Shown here: positions 1 to 7,868 of the stretch, one piece after another
Layout of the letters: the number at the start of each line of letters is the position of its first letter
Position numbering within the stretch: the stretch's first letter is position 1
Position numbers and translations under genes: made by a program
DNA from: Kribbella pratensis
GTDB lineage: Bacteria > Actinomycetota > Actinomycetes > Propionibacteriales > Kribbellaceae
Reading direction: 5' to 3'
Assembly (NCBI RefSeq): GCF_004366075.1
Contig: NZ_SODU01000002.1
Span: 62,001-126,000 of the forward strand
DNA length: 64,000 bases
The notes under the pieces: generated by a model
What the model was told of the DNA's origin: nothing
Database searches by the model: none
What the model saw: only the letters and a program-made list of their open reading frames with translations

Positions 1-2
1 AG

Positions 3-524
3 AAACTCCACCAGCGCTCGGAGACCAAGGAACTCATCACCCGCTACCTGCAAGCGTTCGGCCCCGCCACGCCGGCGGACTTCCAGACGTGGTCCGGTTT
101 GCAGAAGGCGAAGCCGTTGTTCGACGAGCTCGAGCTCGAGACGTTCAAGGACGAGGCCGGCAAGACGCTGTACGACGTACCGGACGCGCCTCGCCCCGAC
201 CCGGACACGCCGGCGCCGGTGCGCTTCCTGCCGGAGTTCGACAACGTGCTGCTGTCGCACGCGAAACGAGAGCGGATCATCGCCGACGAACACAAGCCGG
301 CCGTGTTCACGAAGAACCTCCGCGTCAAAGCGACGTACACCGTCGACGGCCTGGTCGCCGGGCTGTGGACGACCGAGAAGAAGCGTGGTGTGGCCACTCT
401 CACGCTGACTCCGTTCGGCCGGACGCTGAAGAAGACACAGGCGGAGCTGGAGCGGGAAGGCGACGGGCTACTCCGGTTCCTGGAGCCCGATGCCAAGTCC
501 TATGAAGTGGTTACTACCGGTTAA
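3..524 (+). CDS. Winged-helix DNA-binding protein, AlkZ/YcaQ-like (C-terminal part, cut by left edge)
   Basis: The frame is open from base 3 to a TAA at 522-524, so only about the last 173 residues are in the window. The readable N-terminal part contains RYLQAFGPATPADFQTW, which is typical of the HTH_42 winged-helix family (PF06224) that includes the interstrand-crosslink DNA glycosylases AlkZ and YcaQ. The tail has the usual LLSHAKRERI segment and a beta-rich domain ending in FGRTLKKT. Family members are about 350-400 residues, so roughly half the gene is missing upstream. Glycosylase activity is a family inference; the catalytic QxQ/QxD motif of AlkZ lies upstream of the visible part and cannot be checked. 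Confidence 0.8.
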   Translation, partial: KLHQRSETKELITRYLQAFGPATPADFQTWSGLQKAKPLFDELELETFKDEAGKTLYDVPDAPRPDPDTPAPVRFLPEFDNVLLSHAKRERIIADEHKPAVFTKNLRVKATYTVDGLVAGLWTTEKKRGVATLTLTPFGRTLKKTQAELEREGDGLLRFLEPDAKSYEVVTTG

Positions 525-586
525 TGAGGTTGTTGTCACACGTCGGATGACTGGGCCAGAAACCCTTCGCCGGGTGGAATGGGTAG

Positions 587-1411
587 ATGAACACAGTCCC
601 CTCCATCACTCTGGACAACGGCGTCGAGATCCCGCAGCTGGGCCTGGGGGTCTGGCAGGTCGAGGATGCGATCGTCACCGACGTCGTGGCCGCGGCGTTC
701 GAGACCGGCTACCGGCACATCGACACCGCAGCGATCTACGGCAACGAGTCCGGCGTCGGCCGGGCGATCGCGGCGTCGGGTCTCCCGCGTGACGAACTGT
801 TCATCACCACCAAGCTGTGGAACTCCGAGCAGGGGTACGACAGCACGCTGAAGGCCTTCGACGCGAGTCTGGAGAAGCTCGGCCTCGAGTACGTCGACCT
901 GTACCTGATCCACTGGCAGTCGCTGCAGCGGGACCTGTACGTCGAGACCTGGAAGGCGTTCGAGCAGCTGTACGCCGACAAGCGGGTGCGTGCGATCGGC
1001 GTCTCGAACTTCCACGAGCCCGCGCTGCGGCGGATCTTCGAGGAGACCACGATCCGGCCCGCGGTGAACCAGATCGAACTGCACCCGGCGCTCCCGCAGG
1101 ACGAGCTGCGCGCGTTCAACGCCGAGAACGACATCGTCACCGAGGCGTGGAGCCCGCTGGCGTCCGGCGAGCTGCTGGCGAACCCGGCGCTCGCCACGAT
1201 CGGCGCGAAGTACGGCAAGTCGGCGGCCCAGGTGATGATCCGCTGGCACCTGCAGCTCGGCAACGTGGTGATCCCGAAGACGGTGACGCCGAGCCGGATC
1301 AAGGAGAACTTCGAGGTCTTCGACTTCCGGCTGGACAACGACGACATGGCCGCGATCGCGGACCTGGAGACCGGCGTCCGCACCGGCGGCGACCCGGACG
1401 TCTTCGGCTAG
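587..1411 (+). CDS. Aldo/keto reductase (274 aa)
   Basis: A complete cytosolic NADPH-dependent aldo/keto reductase of the 2,5-diketo-gluconate reductase type. The catalytic tetrad is intact: D46 (HIDTA), Y51 (IYGNE), K76 (TTKLW) and H109 (LIHW). The C-terminal cofactor motif IPKTVTPSRIKEN is present. Length is normal for the AKR5 type. It stands alone, 62 bases after the AlkZ-like gene, and converges on the LysR gene across a strong hairpin. The substrate cannot be told from the sequence. Confidence 0.93.
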   Translation: MNTVPSITLDNGVEIPQLGLGVWQVEDAIVTDVVAAAFETGYRHIDTAAIYGNESGVGRAIAASGLPRDELFITTKLWNSEQGYDSTLKAFDASLEKLGLEYVDLYLIHWQSLQRDLYVETWKAFEQLYADKRVRAIGVSNFHEPALRRIFEETTIRPAVNQIELHPALPQDELRAFNAENDIVTEAWSPLASGELLANPALATIGAKYGKSAAQVMIRWHLQLGNVVIPKTVTPSRIKENFEVFDFRLDNDDMAAIADLETGVRTGGDPDVFG

Positions 1412-1442
1412 GTCCTGTCTGATGGATCACCAGACAGGACCT
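1410..1442. terminator. Bidirectional hairpin between the aldo/keto reductase and LysR genes
   Basis: A 12-bp perfect inverted repeat, AGGTCCTGTCTG and its complement, encloses a 9-base loop. It overlaps the TAG stop of the reductase and the stop of the convergent LysR gene, so it can end transcripts from both sides. Confidence 0.8.
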
Positions 1443-2334
1443 ACACCAGTTCGAGGAAGCGCGTCAGGACGGGCGAGTGGTTGTCCGGGGACCAGGCTAC
1501 GGAGAGTTGCCACGGTGGTAGGTCGTCGGACAACTCGCGGTAGACGACCGTGTCGGGATTGGACGGCGGGGTCGGGCTGATCAGCAGCGAGATCCCGAGT
1601 CCGGCCGCGACCAGCGACACGATCGTCTGTACGTCGGCCGCCTCCTGCTCGATCCGCGGTGTGAATCCGGCATCCCGGCAGTACCCGACGATCGTGTCGT
1701 GCACCGCCGGGCCGCTCGGCCGCGCGTAGAACACGAACGGCTCCTCCGCGAGCTCGGCCAGCCGCAGCCGTTTCCGCCGCGCCAGCCGATGCCGGGCCGG
1801 CAACGCAACCACCAACGAGTCCTCGGCAACCACCCGCGACGTCAACTTGGGCGCGAGCTGTACGACGGCACTCGCACCCGCCGGCGTACTGGGCCGCAGC
1901 AGCCCGACGTCGATCCGCCCGTCCCGGAGCGCCTCGGTCTGCCGCAACGTCGTCCACGACTCCAGGTCCAGCACCACCTCGGGATACGCCTGCCGGAACG
2001 CACCCAGCAGCCGCGGCAACGTATCGAACGTTGCCGACTGCACGAATCGCAGCCGCAACGTCCCGAGCTCACCGCGCTGCGTCCGTTGCGCCGCGCGGAC
2101 CGCCTCGTCCGACCGCCGCAGCAGGTCCTGCGCGTCGGCGAGGAACGTCGCGCCCGCGGCCGTCAGCACGAACCGCCGCTTCACGCGAGCGAACAGCTCG
2201 ACGCCGAGATCGTGTTCGAGCGCCGCGATCTGGCGACTCAGCGACGGCTGGGTCAGGTGCAGCCGCGTGGCCGCACGCCCGACGTTCATCTCCTCGGCCA
2301 CCACCACGAACGACCTGAGCTGGCGCAGTTCCAT
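1441..2334 (-). CDS. LysR-family transcriptional regulator (297 aa from MELRQL)
   Basis: An N-terminal LysR winged helix is clear: MELRQLRSFVVVAEEMNVGR, then AATRLHLTQPSLSRQI in the recognition helix region. An effector domain follows with the typical DVGLLRP and GLGISLL blocks. A start nine codons upstream at 2361 is possible, but MELRQL is where the family normally begins. It most resembles the BenM/CatM type that senses aromatic or acidic metabolites. It reads away from the two small paralogous genes that begin at 2435, and LysR proteins often control the divergent neighbour; that is inference. Confidence 0.9.
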   Translation of the reverse strand: MELRQLRSFVVVAEEMNVGRAATRLHLTQPSLSRQIAALEHDLGVELFARVKRRFVLTAAGATFLADAQDLLRRSDEAVRAAQRTQRGELGTLRLRFVQSATFDTLPRLLGAFRQAYPEVVLDLESWTTLRQTEALRDGRIDVGLLRPSTPAGASAVVQLAPKLTSRVVAEDSLVVALPARHRLARRKRLRLAELAEEPFVFYARPSGPAVHDTIVGYCRDAGFTPRIEQEAADVQTIVSLVAAGLGISLLISPTPPSNPDTVVYRELSDDLPPWQLSVAWSPDNHSPVLTRFLELV

Positions 2335-2434
2335 ACCCACATCATGCACCAGGCACATCAACTCCGCCCAGAACTTTCATTGGACGTATCAAGGTCCCGG
2401 TTCCTACTGTCGAAAGCAGAGGAAAGGAAAACCG

Positions 2435-2644
2435 ATGTACGTCTTCCCGACAGAAGTCATCAAGAAGGTCCACAACGAAAACCGCTCGGCCTGGCCCAAC
2501 GCCCCGGTCGTCCCGCACCGTCCGCCTCGCCGTCCGCTGCGCGGCTTGCTGCGGCCACTCCGAGCAGTACGCCGCAACGCCGGGACGCGTCCGGTCACCA
2601 ACACGTGCCAACCCACGCCCTGTCTCAGAGACGTTGCGAGCTGA
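2435..2644 (+). CDS. Small basic protein, first of a paralogous pair (69 aa)
   Basis: The product begins MYVFPTEVIKKVHNENRSAW and becomes very rich in Arg and Pro (RPPRRPLRGLLRPLRAVRR). A strong ribosome site, AGGAAAGGA, precedes the ATG. The gene lies in the divergent gap upstream of the LysR gene and 3 bases before a second small ORF whose product has the same opening pattern (MY, VIK, H, SA, APV, P, R). The shared pattern between neighbours argues that both are real. I recognise no domain; the charge suggests nucleic acid or membrane binding, but nothing more can be said. Confidence 0.6.
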   Translation: MYVFPTEVIKKVHNENRSAWPNAPVVPHRPPRRPLRGLLRPLRAVRRNAGTRPVTNTCQPTPCLRDVAS

Positions 2645-2647
2645 CGC

Positions 2648-2902
2648 ATGTACATCCCCTATACCGTGATCAAGTCGATTCACGAGCAGACCCACTCCGC
2701 CGTGTCGGATGCCCCGGTGCGCCCCTATGTCCCGAAACGCGACCCGATCCGTGACGCCGTACGCCGGTGGCGGGAGCGCCGTACGCCGGACCGTCCGGCC
2801 GTCGAACTGAACCTGCTCCCCGGCGAGCTCAATGACGACCTGTGCCAAGCTGAGCTTCGTGATCGAGGTACGACGCCTGCGGGTGTTGCGCGCGCTTGCT
2901 GA
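2648..2902 (+). CDS. Small basic protein, second of the paralogous pair (84 aa)
   Basis: The product starts MYIPYTVIKSIHEQTHSAVS and continues APVRPYVPKRDPIRDAVRR, matching the preceding protein at about a dozen spaced positions. The last 30 residues are more acidic and overlap the start region of the next LysR gene in another frame. The gene follows its paralogue by 3 bases, so the two are probably co-transcribed. No known domain was recognised. The 3' end may be less certain than the start because of the overlap. Confidence 0.55.
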   Translation: MYIPYTVIKSIHEQTHSAVSDAPVRPYVPKRDPIRDAVRRWRERRTPDRPAVELNLLPGELNDDLCQAELRDRGTTPAGVARAC

Positions 2903-3758
2903 CCACGGGACTGTGACCGCGGCCGCCGAGGTGCTGCATCTGACGCCCTCGGCGGTCTCGCAGCAACTGGCGGCCCTGGAGTCCGAGGTAGGCCAGGAAC
3001 TGCTCGAACGCCGCGGCCGCCGGGTCGCGATCACCTCGGCCGGCCGGCTGCTCCTCGCCCATGCCGACACCATCCTCGCCGAGGTCGAACGCGCCGAGGA
3101 CGCGATGCGGCTGCACGCGAGCGGCGCGAACGGCGAGGTCCGCGTCGTCGCCTTCGCGACCGCGATCACCTTGCTGGTCGCACCGGCGCTGACCAGACTC
3201 CGCGAGACCAGCCCCGGCCTCTCCCTCGTCGTGCGCGATGCCGAGGGACACCAGGGCATCACCCATCTGCTCGACGGCGACGCCGACCTCGCGATCGCCG
3301 TCGAGCACCGCGGCTCCCCGCGGCACGACGACCAGCGACTGGTCCGGATCCCGTTGTACGCCGAGCCCTTCGTCGCCGTCCTGCCGCCGACGCACCCGGG
3401 CGCGGACCACGACACGATCGAGCTGGGCATGCTCGCGGACGACGACTGGGTGATGACCGCACCGGGCAACCCGATCCGCGACGTCGTACTGCTCGCGTGT
3501 GAGCAGGCCGGGTTCCAGCCGCGGATCGTCCACCAGTCCGACGATTTCCGCGCCGTCGCGGCACTGGTCGCGGCCGGTGGCGGCGTCTCGCTCGTCCCAC
3601 GCCTCGCCGTACCCGAACCGACCCTCGCCCTGATCCGCCCACTCCCGGCCCCCGCGCCGACCCGCCGCGTCTACGCCGCCGTCCGCAACAGCCGAGCCGA
3701 CCACCCCCTGATCACCGCAACCCTCACAGTCCTCACCGAGGTCGCGGAGAAGCTGTAG
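2859..3758 (+). CDS. LysR-family transcriptional regulator (299 aa)
   Basis: The winged-helix region reads VLRALADHGTVTAAAEVLHL followed by TPSAVSQQLAALE, the classic LysR pattern. The effector domain has DLAIAVEH and GGGVSLVPRLA. I place the start at the GTG giving MIEVRRLRVL; a longer frame from 2832 exists but adds residues that do not fit the family. It belongs to the short-spaced LysR group common in actinobacteria. The gene overlaps the end of the second small ORF and ends one base before the convergent SDR gene. Confidence 0.88.
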   Translation: MIEVRRLRVLRALADHGTVTAAAEVLHLTPSAVSQQLAALESEVGQELLERRGRRVAITSAGRLLLAHADTILAEVERAEDAMRLHASGANGEVRVVAFATAITLLVAPALTRLRETSPGLSLVVRDAEGHQGITHLLDGDADLAIAVEHRGSPRHDDQRLVRIPLYAEPFVAVLPPTHPGADHDTIELGMLADDDWVMTAPGNPIRDVVLLACEQAGFQPRIVHQSDDFRAVAALVAAGGGVSLVPRLAVPEPTLALIRPLPAPAPTRRVYAAVRNSRADHPLITATLTVLTEVAEKL

Positions 3759-4436
3759 TCAGTTGGAGATGACTACGGTCTTCCGAACAACCGCCGCGTC
3801 GTCGATCGCGTTCAGCAGGTAGGTGGCGACGTCCGCGCGGGTCATGGTGAATCCGCCGCGAACGGTGCCTTCGGTGTTGCTGCGGAAGGTGCCTTTCGCA
3901 GCGGCGTTGGTCAGACGCGGTGGGCACGCGATCGTCCAGTCGAGGTCGCTCGCCCGGATCAGCTCCTCCATCTGACGGGCGTCGGCGAACGACTCCCGGA
4001 GGATGCGTTGCAGGATCGGCTTCACGACGTACTTCGTGAACACGTCGTCGCCACCGCTGTGGATGCCGGCCACACTCACCACGAGGAAGCGTCGTATGTC
4101 GGCATCGCTCATCGCGTGCAGGATGCTTCGCGCGCTGCTCGTCAGCACATCGCTCGGCCCCTTCGGCCGCGGACCGAGCGCGGACAGTACGGCGTCGTGG
4201 CCGGCCACGACCGGCGTGATCGACGCCGGGTCCATCACGTCGGCTGTCACCACTTCGGTCAGCCCGCCGGCAACACCGGCGCGCGCCGCGACCAGCCGGA
4301 GCTCCGGCAGCGGCACCTGGAGACTCGACCCCTCGCGTACGACGGCCGTGACGGCGTGCCCGGCCGCCACCGCCTGCTGCACCACTTCGGTCCCGATCCG
4401 TCCGGACGCCCCGAACACCACCAGCTTCATCGTCAC
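3759..4436 (-). CDS. NAD(P)-binding atypical SDR, NmrA-like (225 aa)
   Basis: The N-terminus MTMKLVVFGASGRIGTEVVQ carries the glycine-rich GxSGxxG dinucleotide motif of atypical short-chain dehydrogenases. The middle has the ALGPRPKGPSD and VVSVAG segments usual for NAD(P)H-binding NmrA/SDR_a5 proteins. These often act as redox sensors or flavin/quinone-type reductases rather than classical dehydrogenases. The gene is divergent from a TetR regulator over a 93-bp gap containing two operator-like repeats, so it is very likely the regulator's target. Confidence 0.88.
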   Translation of the reverse strand: MTMKLVVFGASGRIGTEVVQQAVAAGHAVTAVVREGSSLQVPLPELRLVAARAGVAGGLTEVVTADVMDPASITPVVAGHDAVLSALGPRPKGPSDVLTSSARSILHAMSDADIRRFLVVSVAGIHSGGDDVFTKYVVKPILQRILRESFADARQMEELIRASDLDWTIACPPRLTNAAAKGTFRSNTEGTVRGGFTMTRADVATYLLNAIDDAAVVRKTVVISN

Positions 4437-4443
4437 CCCTCCA

Positions 4444-4487
4444 GGTTAGTAAACGCTCACTCACTATGGTTAGTAAACACTCACCAA
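4444..4487. promoter_or_regulatory. Tandem operator-like repeats in the SDR/tetR divergent promoter
   Basis: Two near-identical copies of GGTTAGTAAACxCTCAC begin at 4444 and 4468, a 24-bp spacing. The TTAGTAAAC and GCTCAC parts give a weak dyad, as in TetR-family sites. They lie between the two divergent start codons. Binding by the adjacent TetR protein is inference from position. Confidence 0.65.
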
Positions 4488-4529
4488 CCTGTCAAGGTAG
4501 AGTTCGGCGCGGACGAACGGGAGGACGGG

Positions 4530-5168
4530 ATGGGGACCAGGGACGAGATCCTGGACGCGGCCGCGGAGGTGTTGCGGACGCAGGGGTTCGCGCGGGCGAC
4601 CACCAAGTCGATCGCCCAGGTCGCCGGGTACTCGGAGGCCGCGCTCTACAAGCACTTCGCAGACAAGGCCGCGATCCTGCTTGCGGTCATGCACGAGCGG
4701 ATGCCCGAACTCCCCGGCTCCTTGAAGGAACTGCTCGGCAACCCCGGCAGCGGAACGGTCCGCGGCAATCTGACCCAGCTGGCGCGCACCGCGATCGACT
4801 TCTACGTCGAGGGCTTTCCGATCCTGGTATCACTGTTCTCGTCGCGGGAGTTGCTCGCCGCGCACCGGCTTCGTCTGCAGGAGCTGAACGCCGGGCCGCA
4901 CAAGGCGCAGGAGGGCCTGATCCGCTACCTCCGCGCTGAGCAGAAGCTCGGGCGTGTACGGCGTACCGCTGATGCCGGCGCCGCGGCCGCGTTGTTGTTC
5001 GGGGCGTGCTTCCAGCGCGGGTTCGAGGTCAACTTCGCCGGGGTCACACCGCCCGGCGAGGAGCACGACAAGTACGCCGCCGCTCTCGTCAAGACTCTCT
5101 ACGAGACCCTGCAGCCGACCAAGCCGGACGGCGGCCGTCCAGGCCCACGGTCGACACGCGCGCAATGA
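4530..5168 (+). CDS. TetR-family transcriptional regulator (212 aa)
   Basis: The HTH lies in the first 50 residues: MGTRDEILDAAAEVLRTQGF, then TTKSIAQVAGYSEAALYKHF, the typical TetR recognition region. The C-terminal ligand domain is of the TetR_C_11 sort. I chose the ATG at 4530 because it follows GAGGACGG at normal spacing and matches the family start; the frame is open far upstream but without homology. The last 80 bases overlap the convergent SDR gene. It probably represses the divergent SDR gene and itself. Confidence 0.9.
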   Translation: MGTRDEILDAAAEVLRTQGFARATTKSIAQVAGYSEAALYKHFADKAAILLAVMHERMPELPGSLKELLGNPGSGTVRGNLTQLARTAIDFYVEGFPILVSLFSSRELLAAHRLRLQELNAGPHKAQEGLIRYLRAEQKLGRVRRTADAGAAAALLFGACFQRGFEVNFAGVTPPGEEHDKYAAALVKTLYETLQPTKPDGGRPGPRSTRAQ

Positions 5169-5886
5169 GCGCTCGGGGTGTGAAGCGCGCGGCGAGCATC
5201 AGGAGCTTGTAGCGGCGGCTCGGGATCGAGATCGCCTTGCCTCGCATCAGGTCCTTCCAGGCCGCGGCGACCAGTTCGTCCGCGTCCAGCCACATGAAGG
5301 ACGGGATGAGCGTCTTGTCCATCCCCATCCGCTCGTGGAACTCGGTGTGCACGAACCCCGGGCACAAGGCCATCACTGCCACACCTTGCGCGTGCAGCCC
5401 GGTCGCCAACCCGGCGGAGAAGGTCGTCACCCACGCCTTGTGCGCGCTGTAGATGTTGCGCTGCAGGAACCCGGCCACCGAGGACACGTTGATCACCGCA
5501 CCCGAGCCGCGCTCGATCATCGGAAGTACGGCGGCATGCGTGAGCCGCAGTACGACGCGGACCAGCAGATCGAGCTGCTTCTCCTCGACCTCGACCGGGT
5601 TCTCCCAGAACGGCTTCTTCTGGCCGAAGCCGGCGTTGTTCACCAGCAGTTCGATCGGGCCGGTCCGGAACCGCTCCTCGACGCGCGCCAGATCGGCCGC
5701 GTCGGTCAGGTCGGCGGCCAGCACCTCGCACTCGACGCCGTGCAGCCGCGTGATGTCGGCGGCGACCTCCTTGAGGCGCGCCTCGTCCCGCGACACCAGC
5801 ACCAGGTCGTACCCCTCGAGCGCGAGCTTGTCCGCGAACGCCCGGCCGATCCCGGTCGCCGGCCCGGTGACGAGCGCAGTCGGCAT
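5089..5886 (-). CDS. Classical short-chain dehydrogenase/reductase (265 aa)
   Basis: A complete classical SDR. The cofactor motif is TGPATGIG at residues 7-14, NNAG is at 83-86, and the catalytic set is S136, Y146 and K150 (YSAHK). The start at MPTALVTG is chosen over an ATG 13 codons upstream, since SDRs begin just before the first strand. The lack of an acidic residue at the end of beta-2 (VSRDEARL) suggests NADP(H). The C-terminal 26 codons overlap the tetR gene on the other strand. Substrate unknown. Confidence 0.92.
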   Translation of the reverse strand: MPTALVTGPATGIGRAFADKLALEGYDLVLVSRDEARLKEVAADITRLHGVECEVLAADLTDAADLARVEERFRTGPIELLVNNAGFGQKKPFWENPVEVEEKQLDLLVRVVLRLTHAAVLPMIERGSGAVINVSSVAGFLQRNIYSAHKAWVTTFSAGLATGLHAQGVAVMALCPGFVHTEFHERMGMDKTLIPSFMWLDADELVAAAWKDLMRGKAISIPSRRYKLLMLAARFTPRALIARVSTVGLDGRRPAWSAAGSRRES

Positions 5887-5938
5887 CGTGCAGTCCTCCC
5901 GTCGGTGACGCCACCAGTGTGTCACCTACCCTGATCTG

Positions 5939-6577
5939 GTGCTGGCGGACATCGACACCTGGGTTCTGGATCTCGACAACACGTTGTATCCGGCCGAGAC
6001 CGGACTGGCCGGCCAGATGAACGTGCGGATCCGGGCGTACCTGTCCAACCTGTTCGGCACCGACGAAGCCGAGGCCCTTCGGTTGCAGGCGCAGCTCGTC
6101 GCCGAGCACGGGACGACCCTGCGCGGCCTGATGAACACCCGGTCGATCGACCCCCACGACTACCTCGCGTGGGAGCACACGATCGACTACGCCGTACTGC
6201 GTCCCGATCCGGCGCTGGCGGAGGTTCTCCGCGGGTTGCCCGGGCGGCGGTACCTGTACACGAACGGCTCGGCGTACCACGCCGAGCAGGTGCTAGGTCG
6301 CCTCGGACTGACCGAGTGCATCGACGGCGTCTTCGACATCCTCGCCGCCGACCTGATCCCGAAGCCGTACGACGAGAGCCTGGACGCGTTCCTGGCGTCG
6401 TTCGGGATCGACCCGGTGCGGGCCGCGATGTTCGACGATCTCGAGGTGAACCTGACCGGGCCGCACGAGCGCGGTATGACGACGGTCTGGGTGACCGGCG
6501 GGACGCCGTACGAGCGGCTCGGTGACCGGCGCTGGCGGGCGGCCGACCTGCCCGGCTTCCTCCGGGCAAACATCTGA
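5939..6577 (+). CDS. HAD-superfamily hydrolase, pyrimidine 5'-nucleotidase-like (212 aa)
   Basis: The four HAD motifs are present: DLDNTLYP with D11 and D13 as nucleophile and acid/base, YTNGS as motif II, KPYDESLDAF giving the motif III lysine, and FDDLEVNL as motif IV. The small helical cap and the DLDNTLYP signature fit the Sdt1/Phm8-like pyrimidine 5'-nucleotidase group. The start is a GTG at 5939, 52 bases from the divergent SDR start. It is a soluble phosphatase; exact substrate is not determined. Confidence 0.9.
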   Translation: MLADIDTWVLDLDNTLYPAETGLAGQMNVRIRAYLSNLFGTDEAEALRLQAQLVAEHGTTLRGLMNTRSIDPHDYLAWEHTIDYAVLRPDPALAEVLRGLPGRRYLYTNGSAYHAEQVLGRLGLTECIDGVFDILAADLIPKPYDESLDAFLASFGIDPVRAAMFDDLEVNLTGPHERGMTTVWVTGGTPYERLGDRRWRAADLPGFLRANI

Positions 6578-6669
6578 TGAATTACGGATTGGCTCGGTCG
6601 GACAGGGCTGCGCATGGGCAATGTGACCATGAGTGGTCTGAGGACTTACGCTTCGGAGGGAGGTGAGGG

Positions 6670-7368
6670 ATGGCTGCTACGGACAAGGCACTGGCCGGGT
6701 TGCGGCAGATGATCGCGTCCGGGGAACTCGGGCCGGGGGCGAAGTTTCCGCCGGAGCCCGAGTTGTGCGACCACTTGGGCGTGTCCCGGAGCTCGCTGCG
6801 GGAGGCCGTACGGTCGCTCGGCGCGCTCGGGGTGATCGAGTCCCGGCACGGGTCGGGCACGTACGTCTCCGCGCTGGACCCGGCCGCGATCATCGGCAGG
6901 TTCTCGCTGTCGGTCGAGCTGATCCCGCTCGAAGGAGTGCTCGAACTGCTGGAGGTACGCCGGGTGCTCGAGGCGCACGCCACCGCTGCCGCGGCCGCCC
7001 GCCAGGACCCGGAGCTCGCAGCGCACCTGAGCGAGGTCCTCGATCGGCTCGAGTCGACCACCGACGCGACCGAGATCCAGCACCTGGACGCCGAGTTCCA
7101 CGGCCTGATCTGCGCGGCCGGCGGCAACCCGACCGTCACCGCGCTCACCGGCGTGATCCGCGGCCGCGGCGGCCACTACCGGATCTTCGAGCCCGGCGCC
7201 GACTTCGACGCGATCAAGCAGACGAGCGACCGCGGCCACCGCGAGATCCTGGCCGCGATCACCACTCGCGACCCCGCGGCCGCCGCCACCGCCGCATCCG
7301 CCCACATCGCCCAGACCGAACTCTGGCTGCGCGCCCTCCGCCCCATCCCGCAACCGGCGCTGCCATGA
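6670..7368 (+). CDS. GntR/FadR-family (FCD) transcriptional regulator (232 aa)
   Basis: The N-terminal winged helix contains FPPEPELCDHLGVSRSSLRE and IESRHGSGTYVS, both hallmarks of GntR regulators. The C-terminal FCD domain has LLEVRRVLEAHAT, the metal-ligand histidines in DAEFHGLIC, and HREILAAI. FadR-type regulators respond to carboxylic acids. Its TGA overlaps the ATG of a GNAT gene (ATGA), so the two are translationally coupled. Confidence 0.93.
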   Translation: MAATDKALAGLRQMIASGELGPGAKFPPEPELCDHLGVSRSSLREAVRSLGALGVIESRHGSGTYVSALDPAAIIGRFSLSVELIPLEGVLELLEVRRVLEAHATAAAAARQDPELAAHLSEVLDRLESTTDATEIQHLDAEFHGLICAAGGNPTVTALTGVIRGRGGHYRIFEPGADFDAIKQTSDRGHREILAAITTRDPAAAATAASAHIAQTELWLRALRPIPQPALP

Positions 7369-7796
7369 GGTGGACCTTGCGGCCCGCGACGGCGAACGAC
7401 CTCGAGGATCTCGTCGAGCTCCGGGCCGTGGCCATGCGCCCGGACCTCGAACGCCTCGGGCGGTACGACGACCATCGCGTCCGCCAGCGCCTGCGGGACG
7501 CCTACGCTCCCGAGCACACCCGGATCATCGAGGTCGACGGCGAGTTCGCCGGGTCCATCAGCATGCGGCCGGCCGAGGACCGCCAGTGGCTCGAGCACTT
7601 CTACCTCGCCCCGCACCACCAGGGCCGCGGCGTCGGTTCCGCCGTACTGCGTTCTGTCCTGGACGAAGCCGGCGGCGCGACCGTCGCGCTGAACGTCCTG
7701 CAGGGCAGCCCGGCCCGGAAGCTGTACGAGCGCCACGGCTTCGTCACCGAGGCCGAGGATCCCGTCGACGTCTTCATGGTTCGGAAATTTCTCTGA
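7365..7796 (+). CDS. GNAT-family N-acetyltransferase (143 aa)
   Basis: The acetyl-CoA-binding motif A is LAPHHQGRGVGSAVL, followed by motif B in LNVLQGSPARKLYERHGF. The ATG overlaps the GntR stop codon by four bases, which fixes the start. It is a small soluble acetyltransferase of unknown acceptor, co-expressed with the GntR regulator. Confidence 0.9.
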   Translation: MRWTLRPATANDLEDLVELRAVAMRPDLERLGRYDDHRVRQRLRDAYAPEHTRIIEVDGEFAGSISMRPAEDRQWLEHFYLAPHHQGRGVGSAVLRSVLDEAGGATVALNVLQGSPARKLYERHGFVTEAEDPVDVFMVRKFL

Positions 7797-7868
7797 CCTG
7801 TCGAGATCTTGCGCGCCGATCGTCGGGTGCATAACCTCCAGACAATTCGTCCGGGAGGGGATCCGCCG

